A DNA stretch of 64,000 bases, from positions 1 through 64,000 of the forward strand of contig CANJBZ010000008.1 in the NCBI GenBank assembly GCA_947473475.1, in the 5' to 3' direction. Positions 31,974-40,416 of the stretch are shown here, one piece after another. The notes under the pieces are model-generated. The model searched no databases and had not been told where the DNA came from. It saw only the letters and a list, made by a program, of their open reading frames with translations. The stretch is from Alphaproteobacteria bacterium (GTDB lineage: Bacteria; Pseudomonadota; Alphaproteobacteria; Micropepsales; Micropepsaceae). Made by a program: the position numbers and the translations under genes. Every line of letters begins with the position of its first letter. Position 1 is the stretch's first letter.

Positions 31974-32897
31974 TTAAACCGACCCATTTATAACGAACTC
32001 CGCCTGCCTGCTATCGGAGATCATCGTATCGTATCGTTCGATGAAGTTGATAAACTTGTCGCGGTCATGATTATAAGTCGCGGCCCATTTCCCGATGCCA
32101 GCCGCGATCGCCAAGATCAAAGCATAGAGATTGAACGGTTTCATATTCAACGAGTGGGCGCGCTTCGCCAACGAATCCGAGCCGATATATGGCATGATCG
32201 TCGATACCTTCCCCGACAAAACTGCGCGGGAAGACAAGTTTGTCATGTGGATAATCGAGTTGCGAAATTCCCAAAGCTCGGCGGAAGTGATTCCAAGAGA
32301 CGAGAGATCGACATATGCATCGAGCCAGTTAGCGAAATTCCTCGGCGTGTCGCCGTACTCCACGTATGCCATCGTATCAATGCACGACATGAGAAGTTTT
32401 GCCGCCGACGCCATGTGCTTGGCGTTAAACAACAGCTTGATCGCGGAGAAATAGTCGTCGTTAATAAGCTTGTCGAAACGGAACTTATCGCCTTCCGTAT
32501 ATTTGATGAGCCAGTCTTCCATATCTCCAGGTAACTCCTGACCGACCTTTTCGCCCCTAAAGGATGCCAAATCAGTTTTGATGTCGATTCTCGGCTTCCC
32601 ATCCACAATCGCGGTGACACATATGATGGGCGCTTCTGAAGCGCGGAAGTGGGTAAGGCCCTCATTAAAGAGGCCGATATCCAAGCCCTGACGTTGGGTG
32701 GCTTTCCATTGTCCTGTCGTGAAGGTGCGCCGGAGTTTGAAGCGTCGCGCGATCTTAAAATCTGAGTCGACAGCGGCTTGCAGAAATTCAAGTTTCTCAA
32801 CATCAGAACCACTATGGTGATGATACCTCATCCCGTATTCTGATATGCTTCCGACTTCTATGAAGACAAACACATTGAATATACGTTCGCTGTTCAA
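31974..32897 (-). CDS. hypothetical protein with a HEPN-like R-x4-H motif
   Basis: A 307-residue soluble-looking protein starting at TTG 32897; an internal ATG at 32831 (MRYHHHSGSD) is an alternative. The central-to-C-terminal part is helical, with YFSAIKLLFNAKHMASAAKLLMSCIDTMAY and then LGITSAELWEFRNSIIHMTNLSS. R212 and H217 give the R-x4-H pattern of HEPN RNase domains. Base composition is clearly poorer in GC than the neighbours and codon use differs, so recent acquisition is likely. No partner gene is adjacent. A nuclease or host-conflict role is inference from the motif alone. Confidence 0.5.
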   Translation of the reverse strand: MNSERIFNVFVFIEVGSISEYGMRYHHHSGSDVEKLEFLQAAVDSDFKIARRFKLRRTFTTGQWKATQRQGLDIGLFNEGLTHFRASEAPIICVTAIVDGKPRIDIKTDLASFRGEKVGQELPGDMEDWLIKYTEGDKFRFDKLINDDYFSAIKLLFNAKHMASAAKLLMSCIDTMAYVEYGDTPRNFANWLDAYVDLSSLGITSAELWEFRNSIIHMTNLSSRAVLSGKVSTIMPYIGSDSLAKRAHSLNMKPFNLYALILAIAAGIGKWAATYNHDRDKFINFIERYDTMISDSRQAEFVINGSV

Positions 32898-32993
32898 GCC
32901 ATAGCTTTCTTAGCCGCCGCTTCCACAACAACATATTTCGATCTGGAAAGCTGGTCCAATAGCGGCCGATAGAAGAAACTCCTTCCCTGAAGC

Positions 32994-33092
32994 GTCATGG
33001 CCCGCAAAAGCGGGCCATCCAGGCGGTCGTAAGGCGTTACTGGCGGCGCAGACGCGCCCCCACTGGGTGGCCCGGTCAAGCCGGACCATGAC
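32994..33092. repeat. REP-like repeat A, copy 1
   Basis: A palindromic element of about 99 bp: GTCATGGCCCGCAAAAGCGG at the left and GTCAAGCCGGACCATGAC at the right, with GCGCAGACGCGC in the middle. The ends are complementary. Similar copies lie at 36602-36700, 41155-41272 and 42530-42626. Confidence 0.8.
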
Positions 33093-33207
33093 ACACGGGT
33101 GGAGCAAGTACGAAAGTTCCGCCGGTTTGGCGGATGCGTCCGGCGTGAATATTGGATAGTATCCGCGAACTCGCCGCGTCGCGTGCACCACCGCCACGGA
33201 GGACACC

Positions 33208-34896
33208 ATGATCACCACCATGCGCATTTCAAAGTTGATGGTAGCCTCGAGCGTGCTTGCTCTGGCAGTGGCGGCTAGTCCGGCAATGGCGCAGGGACCG
33301 GCGGCGCTGACCGGTGTCGTCTCATCCACGCAAGAAGGGAAGATGGAGGGCGTGGTCGTCAGCGCCAAGCGGCCCGGCTCGACCATGATGCTTTCGGTCA
33401 GTACCAATGCGAAGGGCGAATACAGTTTTCCGGCGGATCGGCTTGCGCCCGGCACGTATGACATCACCATGCGGGCGGCGGGTTACACGCTGAAGCCGAC
33501 GACGGCGACGATCAAAGCAAGCGGCGCGACCAAAGCCGATCTGCAACTGGCGAAGGCCCCCACGGATGTTCTCGCGCTGCAACTTACCAACAGCGAATGG
33601 ATGCTGAGCGCACCAGGTACGGAGCAGCAAAAAATTGCCTTTTTGCGGTGTCTCGATTGTCACGGCCTGCAGCGTCCGATGTTTTCCCACGACGGTGCAG
33701 CGGAGATGGCCCAAACGGTGCACCGCATGAGCGCGCATAGCGCCAATGCGTCTCCCAATTTTCCGTTCTTCCATCAGAACGCCTCCGAAATCCTAAGTAA
33801 GCCGCCGACCAAAGCGGAAGCCGAATTGGCTGCCTATATTGCCTCCATCAATCTCAGCTCGGGCGAAACCTGGCCCTTCAAACTGCAAACGCAGGCGCGG
33901 CCGAAGGGCACCTCCACGCAGGCCATTGTCACGACCTACGATCTGCCCGACGGGGCCGCGCCGCACGACACGCTGATGGATAAAGCGGGCAACGTCTGGT
34001 TCTCGGATTTCCAGCATCACCGTATTTCGAAGCTCGACCCCAAGACCGGCAAAGTGACGCTCTATCCCATTCCGATTTCCAAGCCCGGCTTTCCGACCGG
34101 CGGGCTGATGATCACCATGGATAAGGATGGCAACATCTGGGAAGCCATGATGGGGCAGGCGCAGATCGCCATGCTCGATCCGAAGACCGAAAAGGTGTCG
34201 GTCTATCTGGCGCCCGATTGGGACAAGGGCGACACGCGCACCACCATGATCGATGCGCTGCATTCCGCCGTTGACGGCAAATTGTGGACCAAGACCAATG
34301 GCGGCCCCGACGCTGGCCACGGCAACAAACTTTATCAGTTCGATCTCGCCAGCAAGAAATTCAACGAAGTTCTGCCGCCCGCCGGAAAGCGCGACATCGC
34401 CGCGTATGGGCTGGTGACCGATAGCAACAACAATGTCTACGGCCTGGATAACAATCCGGCGCAGCGGCAAATCTGGCGTTCCGACGCGAAGACCGGCGAG
34501 ACGACCTATGTCGATCTACTGATCGGCGTGGGCGGCGCGCGGCGCGGACACATCGATGCGCAGAACCGGCTGTGGTTCTCGCAATTCCACGCCAATCGCT
34601 ATGCGCGCTACGACGCCGACAAGCGCAACATCACGGTGTGGGATGTTCCGGTCCCGTTCGCGGGCGCGTATGACGTTCAGTTCGACGACGCGAAATATGC
34701 CTGGGGCGCCGACATGAGCACCGATCTGGTGCAGCGGCTGAATGTCGAAACCGGCGAGTGGAATTCGTATCTGCTGCCGACGTCCATCAACACCCGCCAT
34801 GTCGATGTTCAGAAGAATCCGAATGGCCTTTCGAGCATGTGGACCGAAGGCCAGCAGACCGGCAAAATCGTCCACATCGAACCACTGACGCCGTAG
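33208..34896 (+). CDS. exported virginiamycin-B-lyase-like propeller with a carboxypeptidase-regulatory domain and a haem-c motif
   Basis: GGAGG lies 6 nt before ATG 33208. The 562-residue protein has a signal peptide (cut near AMAQ). A CarboxypepD_reg-like beta domain (about 33-112: LTGVVSSTQEGKMEGVVVSA; GEYSFPADRLAPGTYDITMR) is followed by CLDCH (148-152) with a cytochrome-like segment (about 130-215). The rest (about 235-560) is a beta propeller of the Vgb/SMP-30 type with repeats such as DKAGNVWFSDFQHHRISKLD. The three-part architecture suggests a secreted redox or lyase enzyme. Known Vgb enzymes open cyclic depsipeptides without haem, so the function here is open. Confidence 0.82.
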   Translation: MITTMRISKLMVASSVLALAVAASPAMAQGPAALTGVVSSTQEGKMEGVVVSAKRPGSTMMLSVSTNAKGEYSFPADRLAPGTYDITMRAAGYTLKPTTATIKASGATKADLQLAKAPTDVLALQLTNSEWMLSAPGTEQQKIAFLRCLDCHGLQRPMFSHDGAAEMAQTVHRMSAHSANASPNFPFFHQNASEILSKPPTKAEAELAAYIASINLSSGETWPFKLQTQARPKGTSTQAIVTTYDLPDGAAPHDTLMDKAGNVWFSDFQHHRISKLDPKTGKVTLYPIPISKPGFPTGGLMITMDKDGNIWEAMMGQAQIAMLDPKTEKVSVYLAPDWDKGDTRTTMIDALHSAVDGKLWTKTNGGPDAGHGNKLYQFDLASKKFNEVLPPAGKRDIAAYGLVTDSNNNVYGLDNNPAQRQIWRSDAKTGETTYVDLLIGVGGARRGHIDAQNRLWFSQFHANRYARYDADKRNITVWDVPVPFAGAYDVQFDDAKYAWGADMSTDLVQRLNVETGEWNSYLLPTSINTRHVDVQKNPNGLSSMWTEGQQTGKIVHIEPLTP

Positions 34897-34904
34897 CAAA
34901 CACA

Positions 34905-35014
34905 GTTGTCATCCCGGAAGCCGCGTCAGCGGCTATCCGGGACCTACGGTGCAATCGGCTGGGTGGGTCCCGGCTCTGCGCGATGCTGCCGCATCGCTTG
35001 GCCGGGATGACAAC
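34905..35014. repeat. REP-like repeat B between convergent genes
   Basis: GTTGTCATCCCGG at 34905 pairs with CCGGGATGACAAC ending at 35014. Inside, GGCTATCCGGGACC and GGGTCCCGGC give further pairing. It fills the space between the ends of two convergent genes and may act as a two-way terminator. Confidence 0.75.
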
Positions 35015-35022
35015 TATTTTGC

Positions 35023-35316
35023 CTACGTGTGCGCGCCGCGGTCGAGCGGGGAGAATGTTGTGAAGAGCGGACACCAGCCGGACGGGCTGATTTCTCCTTC
35101 GACCATCGCGCAGCTTTTGGGAAAAACGAAATACGGACAGGTGCCGCACGCTTCATTGCCTTTCGGCTGAGGCTGATAGCGAGCGGCCTTCTGCGTCAGC
35201 TTCTTTTGCTCTTGCGGTTTATATTCCTGAGCGGCGGCACGTCCGCATGTCGCAGCAGCCGCGACCGCGCCCATCGTTTTGATGAACGCTCTGCGTGACG
35301 ATCCTGAATCCGGCAC
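35023..35316 (-). CDS. high-potential iron-sulfur protein (HiPIP), Tat-exported
   Basis: GTG 35316 is chosen (GGAG at good spacing); an ATG at 35334 is possible. The 97-residue precursor has a twin-arginine signal (SSRRAFIKTMGAVAAAA). Four cysteines at 57, 60, 69 and 82 give C-x2-C-x8-C-x12-C, within CGTCPYF, PKSCAMVEG and SGWCPLF. This is the [4Fe-4S] HiPIP pattern. HiPIPs carry single electrons in the periplasm at high potential, often from the bc1 complex to an oxidase or reaction centre. Its neighbours are a cytochrome c'-like protein and a cytochrome b561, consistent with an electron-transfer role. Confidence 0.9.
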   Translation of the reverse strand: MPDSGSSRRAFIKTMGAVAAAATCGRAAAQEYKPQEQKKLTQKAARYQPQPKGNEACGTCPYFVFPKSCAMVEGEISPSGWCPLFTTFSPLDRGAHT

Positions 35317-35386
35317 GGTCGGTCTCCAACGCATGTTTGAGACATGATAGCCAAAGCACCACGCCCCGTACACGCCTGGACGAATG

Positions 35387-35902
35387 TCACCGGGTTGGGC
35401 TGGCCGGTGCGGACGCAGGTGCGGGAGAGGGCGAGAATTGCGTGTGGCAGGCTTCGCAGGCCGCATCCAGTTCGTCGCCGATGGTCCTCATGGCGGTGGT
35501 GTCTTTGTGTTCTACGGCTGCTTTTGCGCGCTCCGCGACTTCGGCAACTTTGGCGGCGTAGCGATCCCAATCCGCCATGGGCTCACGCGCGTAGCCCGGA
35601 AGCATCAGCGAGTTGGCGCCAAGCACAACCATCGCCGCACCGTCTTCGACCCGTTTCCATTCGGCTTCGGTCTTAGGTGAAAGGTCCGTGTCGGCATCGG
35701 CGGTGTACGACGTGCCCGTCCCGGCCCAGAAGGCGTAGGCCGCCGGGTCCATGACGTGCGCCATCACTTCTTCCAGCGGAATGTGGGTATTGAAGGGCGC
35801 TGCAGCCGCCGTCTTCGCTTCCGGCGCAGCGGCCGTTTTCGGCTGCGGTCCGCAACTGGCCAGAACACAAGCCACGGCGATGGTGATGAAGGCGAAGCGC
35901 AT
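35387..35902 (-). CDS. cytochrome c'-like lipoprotein
   Basis: A 171-residue precursor with a lipobox (VLASC, Cys17) and an Ala/Pro/Lys-rich linker. The four-helix-bundle region has EEVMAHVMDPAAYAFW, WKRVEDGAAMVVLGANSLML and a final CEACHTQF (149-153) haem-c motif close to the C-terminus, as expected for cytochromes c'. Cytochromes c' bind NO or CO or carry electrons. Membrane anchoring as a lipoprotein is unusual but seen in some relatives. It is read in the same direction as the HiPIP gene. Confidence 0.82.
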   Translation of the reverse strand: MRFAFITIAVACVLASCGPQPKTAAAPEAKTAAAAPFNTHIPLEEVMAHVMDPAAYAFWAGTGTSYTADADTDLSPKTEAEWKRVEDGAAMVVLGANSLMLPGYAREPMADWDRYAAKVAEVAERAKAAVEHKDTTAMRTIGDELDAACEACHTQFSPSPAPASAPASPTR

Positions 35903-36013
35903 TGGGCTTCCCGGACGGCAATCGCCGTGTATAGATCACAGCCTCCGCGCCAAAACAAATTAAGAGTACGAATGTGCGTTCTTACCGATGGGCGGTATTC
36001 GGATCGTAGGGCC

Positions 36014-36577
36014 ATGCAATTGCGCGATACGCCGGGCGGGTACGGTTGGATCTCCATCGGACTGCACTGGATTACAGCGCTTGGGATTTTCGCGCTGCTG
36101 TTCGCCGGCAGTTCAATCGGTGATGAGACTGCGTCACCCGCGCTACGGCTCCACACGACCATCGCGCTTTGCTTGTACGCCGTTTTTTGGTGGCGTATCG
36201 CGTGGCGCATCCGGCAAGGACATCCCACTTTCGCGGGGCCCACGCGGATCAGCCACCGGTTGGCGGTGCTCGTTCACTATGCACTGATCGGCGCTGTGGC
36301 GGTGATGCTGGTGTCTGGGCCGCTGATGGCCTGGTCGGGCGACCGGCCCTTGATGCTTTTCAGCTGGGAAATCCCCTCGCCCATTCCTGTCAACGCCAAG
36401 GCGTTCGGCATGCTGCGCTCAATCCACGCCTGGACAGCGGCGTTCATCGGACTGTGCGTCACGGTTCACATCTGCGGCGTTCTCAAACACATGATCGTCG
36501 ACCGCGACGATGTGTTCGACCGCATCATGGTGCCGGCGGCGCAAGCCGGCGCGCCACGCCGGCAAAGCGACCGCTAG
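36014..36577 (+). CDS. cytochrome b561-family membrane protein
   Basis: A 187-residue four-span protein. The start MQLRDTPGGYGWISIGLHWITALGIF matches the prokaryotic cytochrome b561 N-terminus with its haem His in LHW. Other ligand candidates are ALRLHTTIAL, LVHYALIGAV and SIHAWTAAFIGLCVTVHICGVL. An upstream ATG at 35972 with AGAG before it would add 14 residues. These proteins move electrons from quinol to periplasmic acceptors or superoxide. It diverges from the cytochrome c'-like gene. Confidence 0.87.
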   Translation: MQLRDTPGGYGWISIGLHWITALGIFALLFAGSSIGDETASPALRLHTTIALCLYAVFWWRIAWRIRQGHPTFAGPTRISHRLAVLVHYALIGAVAVMLVSGPLMAWSGDRPLMLFSWEIPSPIPVNAKAFGMLRSIHAWTAAFIGLCVTVHICGVLKHMIVDRDDVFDRIMVPAAQAGAPRRQSDR

Positions 36578-36601
36578 AATTATTCGAATTGAAATTATGG
36601 T

Positions 36602-36700
36602 GTCATGGCCCGCGAAAGCGGGCCATCCAGGCGATCATAAGGCGCTATTGGCTGCGCAGACGCGCAGCCGCTGGATGGCCGGGTCAAGCCCGGCCACGGT
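36602..36700. repeat. REP-like repeat A, copy 2
   Basis: GTCATGGCCCGCGAAAGCGG at the left end, GCTGCGCAGACGCGCAGC in the middle and GGTCAAGCCCGGCCACGG at the right. It differs from copy 1 at a minority of positions and separates two convergent genes. Confidence 0.85.
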
Positions 36701-36710
36701 GAAATGGGCG

Positions 36711-37094
36711 CTAAACCCGCAGGAAATCGACGCGTTTGCCGTCGATGTAAATGCCCACCAGGAAGCCGGCCTTGCTGCCGTCGCGCGATGGCGAATAGAC
36801 CACTTTGTAGTCCTGCCCCGGCTTGATGACCTGCTTGATCATGATCCCTTGGCGGCGCAGCGCATTGGCGCTGATCCCTTCAAAATCCCAGGTGTCCACC
36901 TTGCCACCGGCGTCCTTGACGTCGAAGAGCCAGTGGGCATGCGGGCTGATGTCGCGCACTTCTTTCAGCGTGCCCGTGATTTCCACGCGCTTGTCGGTCT
37001 GCCACTGCGCATTGGCGTTGTGATGCGCCATCGCCGGCGCAACGGTCAAAGCGATGGTTCCGGCGATCAGGGCCGCACCGAATGAGTTTTTCAT
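36711..37094 (-). CDS. DUF6152-family exported protein
   Basis: Start ATG 37094 (MKNSFGAALIAG) follows GGAGAGAG. The 127-residue protein has a signal peptide cut near AMAH, a mature start HHNANAQWQTDKRVEITGTLKEV, then SPHAHWLFDVKDAGGKVDTWDFEGIS and a final GSKAGFLVGIYIDGKR strand. The paired His and the G-T-L-K-E-V plus P-H-x-H/W pattern are the DUF6152 hallmarks. It sits downstream of paralogue 4 of the GDTLVV family on the same strand; DUF6152 and that family also co-occur in the broader window. Confidence 0.8.
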   Translation of the reverse strand: MKNSFGAALIAGTIALTVAPAMAHHNANAQWQTDKRVEITGTLKEVRDISPHAHWLFDVKDAGGKVDTWDFEGISANALRRQGIMIKQVIKPGQDYKVVYSPSRDGSKAGFLVGIYIDGKRVDFLRV

Positions 37095-37151
37095 AATTTC
37101 TCTCTCCATTTTCTCACTACCGCAGTTCGATCTGCACGAAACGAATGTCCA

Positions 37152-38060
37152 TCAGCCCCGAAGATACGGGTCGCCCCCAGCAGGAAGCACCACGCAGGGG
37201 TCGCCCTCCACAACACGTCCGTTCGCCGGCATAAGCCGCATGACGAGCGTGCCCTGCGTCCAGGGCTCCAGCAGCACGTCCGGATCGTCGACCGTGTAAT
37301 TGTAGAACAGCAGATCGCCGGTGCGCGTGAAGCGCTCGGTCACCTTCATCTGGTTGGAATGGAAATAACCCTGCCATTGCAGCCAGGAAATGTCGTTGAA
37401 GCCGACGGTTTCCACGACGAGCGTGTCGCCATCCCAGTGGCCGACGGCCACGCCGTCAAACGTCGACATGTCGAAGTCCTGGTCGGTGAGCTTGCGGCCA
37501 TCGGTCGGCACCACCCGCGTCCGCATCCCGTTGTAGACCAGTACAGTCTGGGCGGGCGTCTGGATGATTTGCGCGGGCACATTCATGCGCGGCACGCCCC
37601 CGGGATTGCAGGCAAAGACCGGATCGCCATCGGACTTGCCGTAATCGAGACCGCGAACCTTGTTCCAGAATTGCGGCTTATACATCGGCTTCAGCCAGCC
37701 CGAGGCACGCTGAAGCGCGGCTTGGTCCGGCTCGAACGTACCGTCGCGGCGCAATCCGCCAGCGCCGGCAGCGGAAGGAATGCCACCCCAGAGACCCGAC
37801 AGCACGGGCTTTCCATCCGGCCCTTTGGGCGTGGGCTTCTTTGCCAGCGGGTTGGTAGCCCGCATCGCCTCGGCGAAACCGGTAAAGGGCGCGACGCGCT
37901 TTTTCGGCGGCTGATAGTCCGCAGGCGGATCAACGGTCTGCGTTATACCGGCAGCGGGCGTCGCGACGGGAGCGGGCTGCGCCACGGCATTCGCGATAAG
38001 GGCGACGGACGGCGCCAAGACGGCGAGGGCAGCGGCAGCGAGCCAAACGTTCTTTTGCAC
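37152..38060 (-). CDS. secreted protein, GHWDGDTLVVET family (paralogue 4)
   Basis: GTG 38060 follows GAGGAG. The 302-residue protein has a signal peptide (about 1-28) and a longer proline-rich N-terminal region than the other paralogues. GKPVLSGLWGG starts the core, CNPGGVPRMNVPAQIIQTP replaces the SNQC region, and VGHWDGDTLVVETVGF is the family hallmark. QMKVTERFTRTGD and YTVDDPDVLLEPW follow. It is the most divergent of the four copies. The gene lies between the DUF6152 gene and another secreted protein gene, all on the minus strand, probably one operon (38960 to 36711). Confidence 0.78.
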   Translation of the reverse strand: MQKNVWLAAAALAVLAPSVALIANAVAQPAPVATPAAGITQTVDPPADYQPPKKRVAPFTGFAEAMRATNPLAKKPTPKGPDGKPVLSGLWGGIPSAAGAGGLRRDGTFEPDQAALQRASGWLKPMYKPQFWNKVRGLDYGKSDGDPVFACNPGGVPRMNVPAQIIQTPAQTVLVYNGMRTRVVPTDGRKLTDQDFDMSTFDGVAVGHWDGDTLVVETVGFNDISWLQWQGYFHSNQMKVTERFTRTGDLLFYNYTVDDPDVLLEPWTQGTLVMRLMPANGRVVEGDPCVVLPAGGDPYLRG

Positions 38061-38072
38061 GGGTTTACTCCT

Positions 38073-38960
38073 CTACCGGTTCGCGGCTTGCTTGATGGCG
38101 GCGGGGACGGGGAACACCACATAGGGATTGGTGCGATAAAACGTGACGTTCAGATCGGCCAACGGTTTTCCGTCTTTTGTCCAGACCAGACGCTTGGGAA
38201 AGCGGAACAGATAGTCCGGTTCAAGATCGGCACGGTAATTGGAGAACGTCGCGCCATAGGTCGTCTGGCCGTCCACGACTTTCACCGATTCGGGGCGGCT
38301 TTGCGCATCCAATGTCACCGTCACATCCAGGCCGTCATAGGGGCTGGTCCCGCGCAGCACGGTCTTTCCGCCAACGGTGCTGACCTGCGTGTGGCCTTCG
38401 GCCTCAATCACCGACCACATCGCACCATAGGGCGTCAGTTTGGTCAGCGCATAAAGATCGTGCGCTTGCGCTTGGGCCGGCGTTGCCGCGCCGCCCTCCG
38501 TCGCCTCGGTCCACCCATAGTCGTCGTTCATGGCCCGGATGGCGGTCTTGCCGCCTGCGGTCACCATCAGCCGCGCGCCGGGCAGACCGTAGTGGATGTG
38601 AAAATCGAGATGATCGACCTTGGTGGGAGCGCCACCGCCGGCCGCATACGTGCCTTGGGCCGTGAACATCGCGGTGACGACACTCTTCAATCCCAGCGGT
38701 GAGTTGCCGTGGGAGCGGGCCATGCCGATTACGTCCGCCGCCTTGCGCACGGCGTCCGGCGTGCAGGGGCTGATGACTTCGGTCGGCGCCAAGCCGTCGC
38801 CGCCATTGCGGCCGACCGTGCCATAGACGGGCGGGAAATAACCGCTCGCCGGACATTTCCAATCCGGCCGCTTGTCTTCGCCGCCGCCAAGGATTTGGGC
38901 GGAGGCGATGGTTGTTGCGCTGCAGGCAATTGCCAGGACGAGAGCAGAAACAAGGCGCAT
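38073..38960 (-). CDS. secreted protein of unknown function
   Basis: Start ATG 38960 follows AGAGGG. The 295-residue product has a signal peptide (cut near ASAQ). It contains ISPCTPDAVRKAADVIGMARSHGN, DHLDFHIHYGLPGARLMVTAGG and a beta-rich C-terminal half (DLYALTKLTPYGAMWSVIEAEGHTQVS to YLFRFPKRLVWTKDGKPLADL). The latter resembles the lipoprotein-carrier/outer-membrane-lipoprotein fold; I do not recognise the family. It is the first gene of the apparent minus-strand operon with paralogue 4 and DUF6152 (12-nt gap to the next gene). Confidence 0.6.
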   Translation of the reverse strand: MRLVSALVLAIACSATTIASAQILGGGEDKRPDWKCPASGYFPPVYGTVGRNGGDGLAPTEVISPCTPDAVRKAADVIGMARSHGNSPLGLKSVVTAMFTAQGTYAAGGGAPTKVDHLDFHIHYGLPGARLMVTAGGKTAIRAMNDDYGWTEATEGGAATPAQAQAHDLYALTKLTPYGAMWSVIEAEGHTQVSTVGGKTVLRGTSPYDGLDVTVTLDAQSRPESVKVVDGQTTYGATFSNYRADLEPDYLFRFPKRLVWTKDGKPLADLNVTFYRTNPYVVFPVPAAIKQAANR

Positions 38961-39213
38961 CGGCGGCCCTCTATGTTCGTGATCGGCGCGGCTCGGTCCG
39001 TTTGCACTTACTGCGGCCGGCAATCCGGCTTGCAGCGCGCTAGGGTTACGTCCGCGCACATTGACGTTCGATTACAAAAGCTGCTCAACCATACAAGGAG
39101 TTCCCGCAGTTGACCAAGACCTTTGGCCCGCTGCCACGTCGTCACCGTACAGCGCGCCACAGGCGCGGAAACATGTCGATTCTGTAATACTTCAGAGCCC
39201 GGAGGGCCTCGCG

Positions 39214-39702
39214 ATGGAGTTCTTGAATTGGCTGGGCGCCTCGCCTTTGGCGCACTGGGTCAGCGACAACATGCTTGTCTACTATACCCTGCTTGCCGGC
39301 CATGCGATCGGCATGGGTATCGTGGTGGGCTTCGTCTACATGCTGTCGGCCCGCGTGATGGGTTTTGGCATCGACATACCCCTGACGATATTCGACCGGC
39401 TCTATCATCTCACCTGGGCCGCGTTCGGACTCAATTTCGCGACCGGGATGCTTCTGTTCAGCGCCAACCCGCGCAACCTGATCGTGAATCCACCCTTTCT
39501 GCTGAAGCTCGGCTTTATCGCGGTGGGCGGCGTATTGCTATGGGCGCTGAGCCGATCGCTGGAGGGCGAGCCGGTCGCCGTATCGGCAGGCGGGACGGCG
39601 GCGTCGGCGCGCAGCCGTACGCTGGCGCTTGTGACGTTCCTGGTGTGGACGGCCGCCATCGTGTCCGGCCGCATCATCGCCTACACCGTCAAATACGTCT
39701 GA
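39214..39702 (+). CDS. four-span membrane protein (DUF6644-like)
   Basis: Start ATG 39214 has GGAGGG at good spacing. The 162-residue product has about four spans: YYTLLAGHAIGMGIVVGFVY, TWAAFGLNFATGMLLF, LKLGFIAVGGVLLWAL and TLALVTFLVWTAAIVSGRII. His30 in LLAGHAIGMG and the NPPFLLKLG segment resemble the paralogous gene 16 nt downstream. Conserved His in a span may bind haem, but this is not shown. The pair forms an operon. Confidence 0.65.
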   Translation: MEFLNWLGASPLAHWVSDNMLVYYTLLAGHAIGMGIVVGFVYMLSARVMGFGIDIPLTIFDRLYHLTWAAFGLNFATGMLLFSANPRNLIVNPPFLLKLGFIAVGGVLLWALSRSLEGEPVAVSAGGTAASARSRTLALVTFLVWTAAIVSGRIIAYTVKYV

Positions 39703-39718
39703 CAACGGGGCGTCCGCT

Positions 39719-40210
39719 ATGTTCGACACCAGCTTTCTGAAGCCGCTACACGACAGCGCGATATCCGAAGCGATCCGGTTCAGCCCGTGGATATTCCCCA
39801 CGCTGGAGACTTTGCACTTCTTCGGTCTGTGCCTGCTGGTCGGAGCGATGATGGTGGTCGATTTCCGCCTGCTGGGCATCTTGCGTGCGGGCTCGGTGAA
39901 GTCGGTGCTGCGCCTGACGCATCTGGCGATTGTGGGCTTTGCCATCAATCTGCTGAGCGGCATCGGCTTCTTCGTCTCGAGCCCAGAAAACTACGCACAA
40001 AATCCGCTGTTCGCGGCAAAGATGATCCTGGTGCTATTGGCGGGCCTGAATGTGCTGTGGTTCGAACTGGCCGAGCGTCAGGCCCTCGTCGCGCTGCCCA
40101 CCTCCGCCGCCCTTCCCGCTCGAACGCGCGTCGTCGCCGGTTTCTCCATAGCGCTATGGATCGGCATCATCATCCTCGGCCGCTTCCTCCCGCTGCTGGG
40201 TATCGGTTAG
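39719..40210 (+). CDS. four-span membrane protein (DUF6644-like), paralogue of the gene before it
   Basis: A 163-residue protein with PTLETLHFFGLCLLVGAMMVVDFRLLG at the start, then LAIVGFAINLLSGIGFFVSSPENY, NPLFAAKMILVLLAGLNVLWFEL and a final GFSIALWIGIIILGRFLPLLG span. TLHFFGLCLLVG with its His, and the N-P-L-F-x-x-K motif, are typical of the DUF6644/DUF2214-type small membrane family. Role unknown. Confidence 0.7.
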   Translation: MFDTSFLKPLHDSAISEAIRFSPWIFPTLETLHFFGLCLLVGAMMVVDFRLLGILRAGSVKSVLRLTHLAIVGFAINLLSGIGFFVSSPENYAQNPLFAAKMILVLLAGLNVLWFELAERQALVALPTSAALPARTRVVAGFSIALWIGIIILGRFLPLLGIG

Positions 40211-40416
40211 GCGATAAAGCTGACATCGGCTGGAGATTATCTGTAATCAGTGTACAGAGTAATATTCCGCGTTTGCATCGGCAGTATCGAATGCCGCACG
40301 TTTGCGCGACTGTTTTTTGAGTCGCGAAAAGCCGTATTTTACAGGGTTTTTTGTATACTCAGCCCACAAAAACCCTTATAATTAGGGCTATTATTAGCTC
40401 TTTGAGGAAATCTAAA

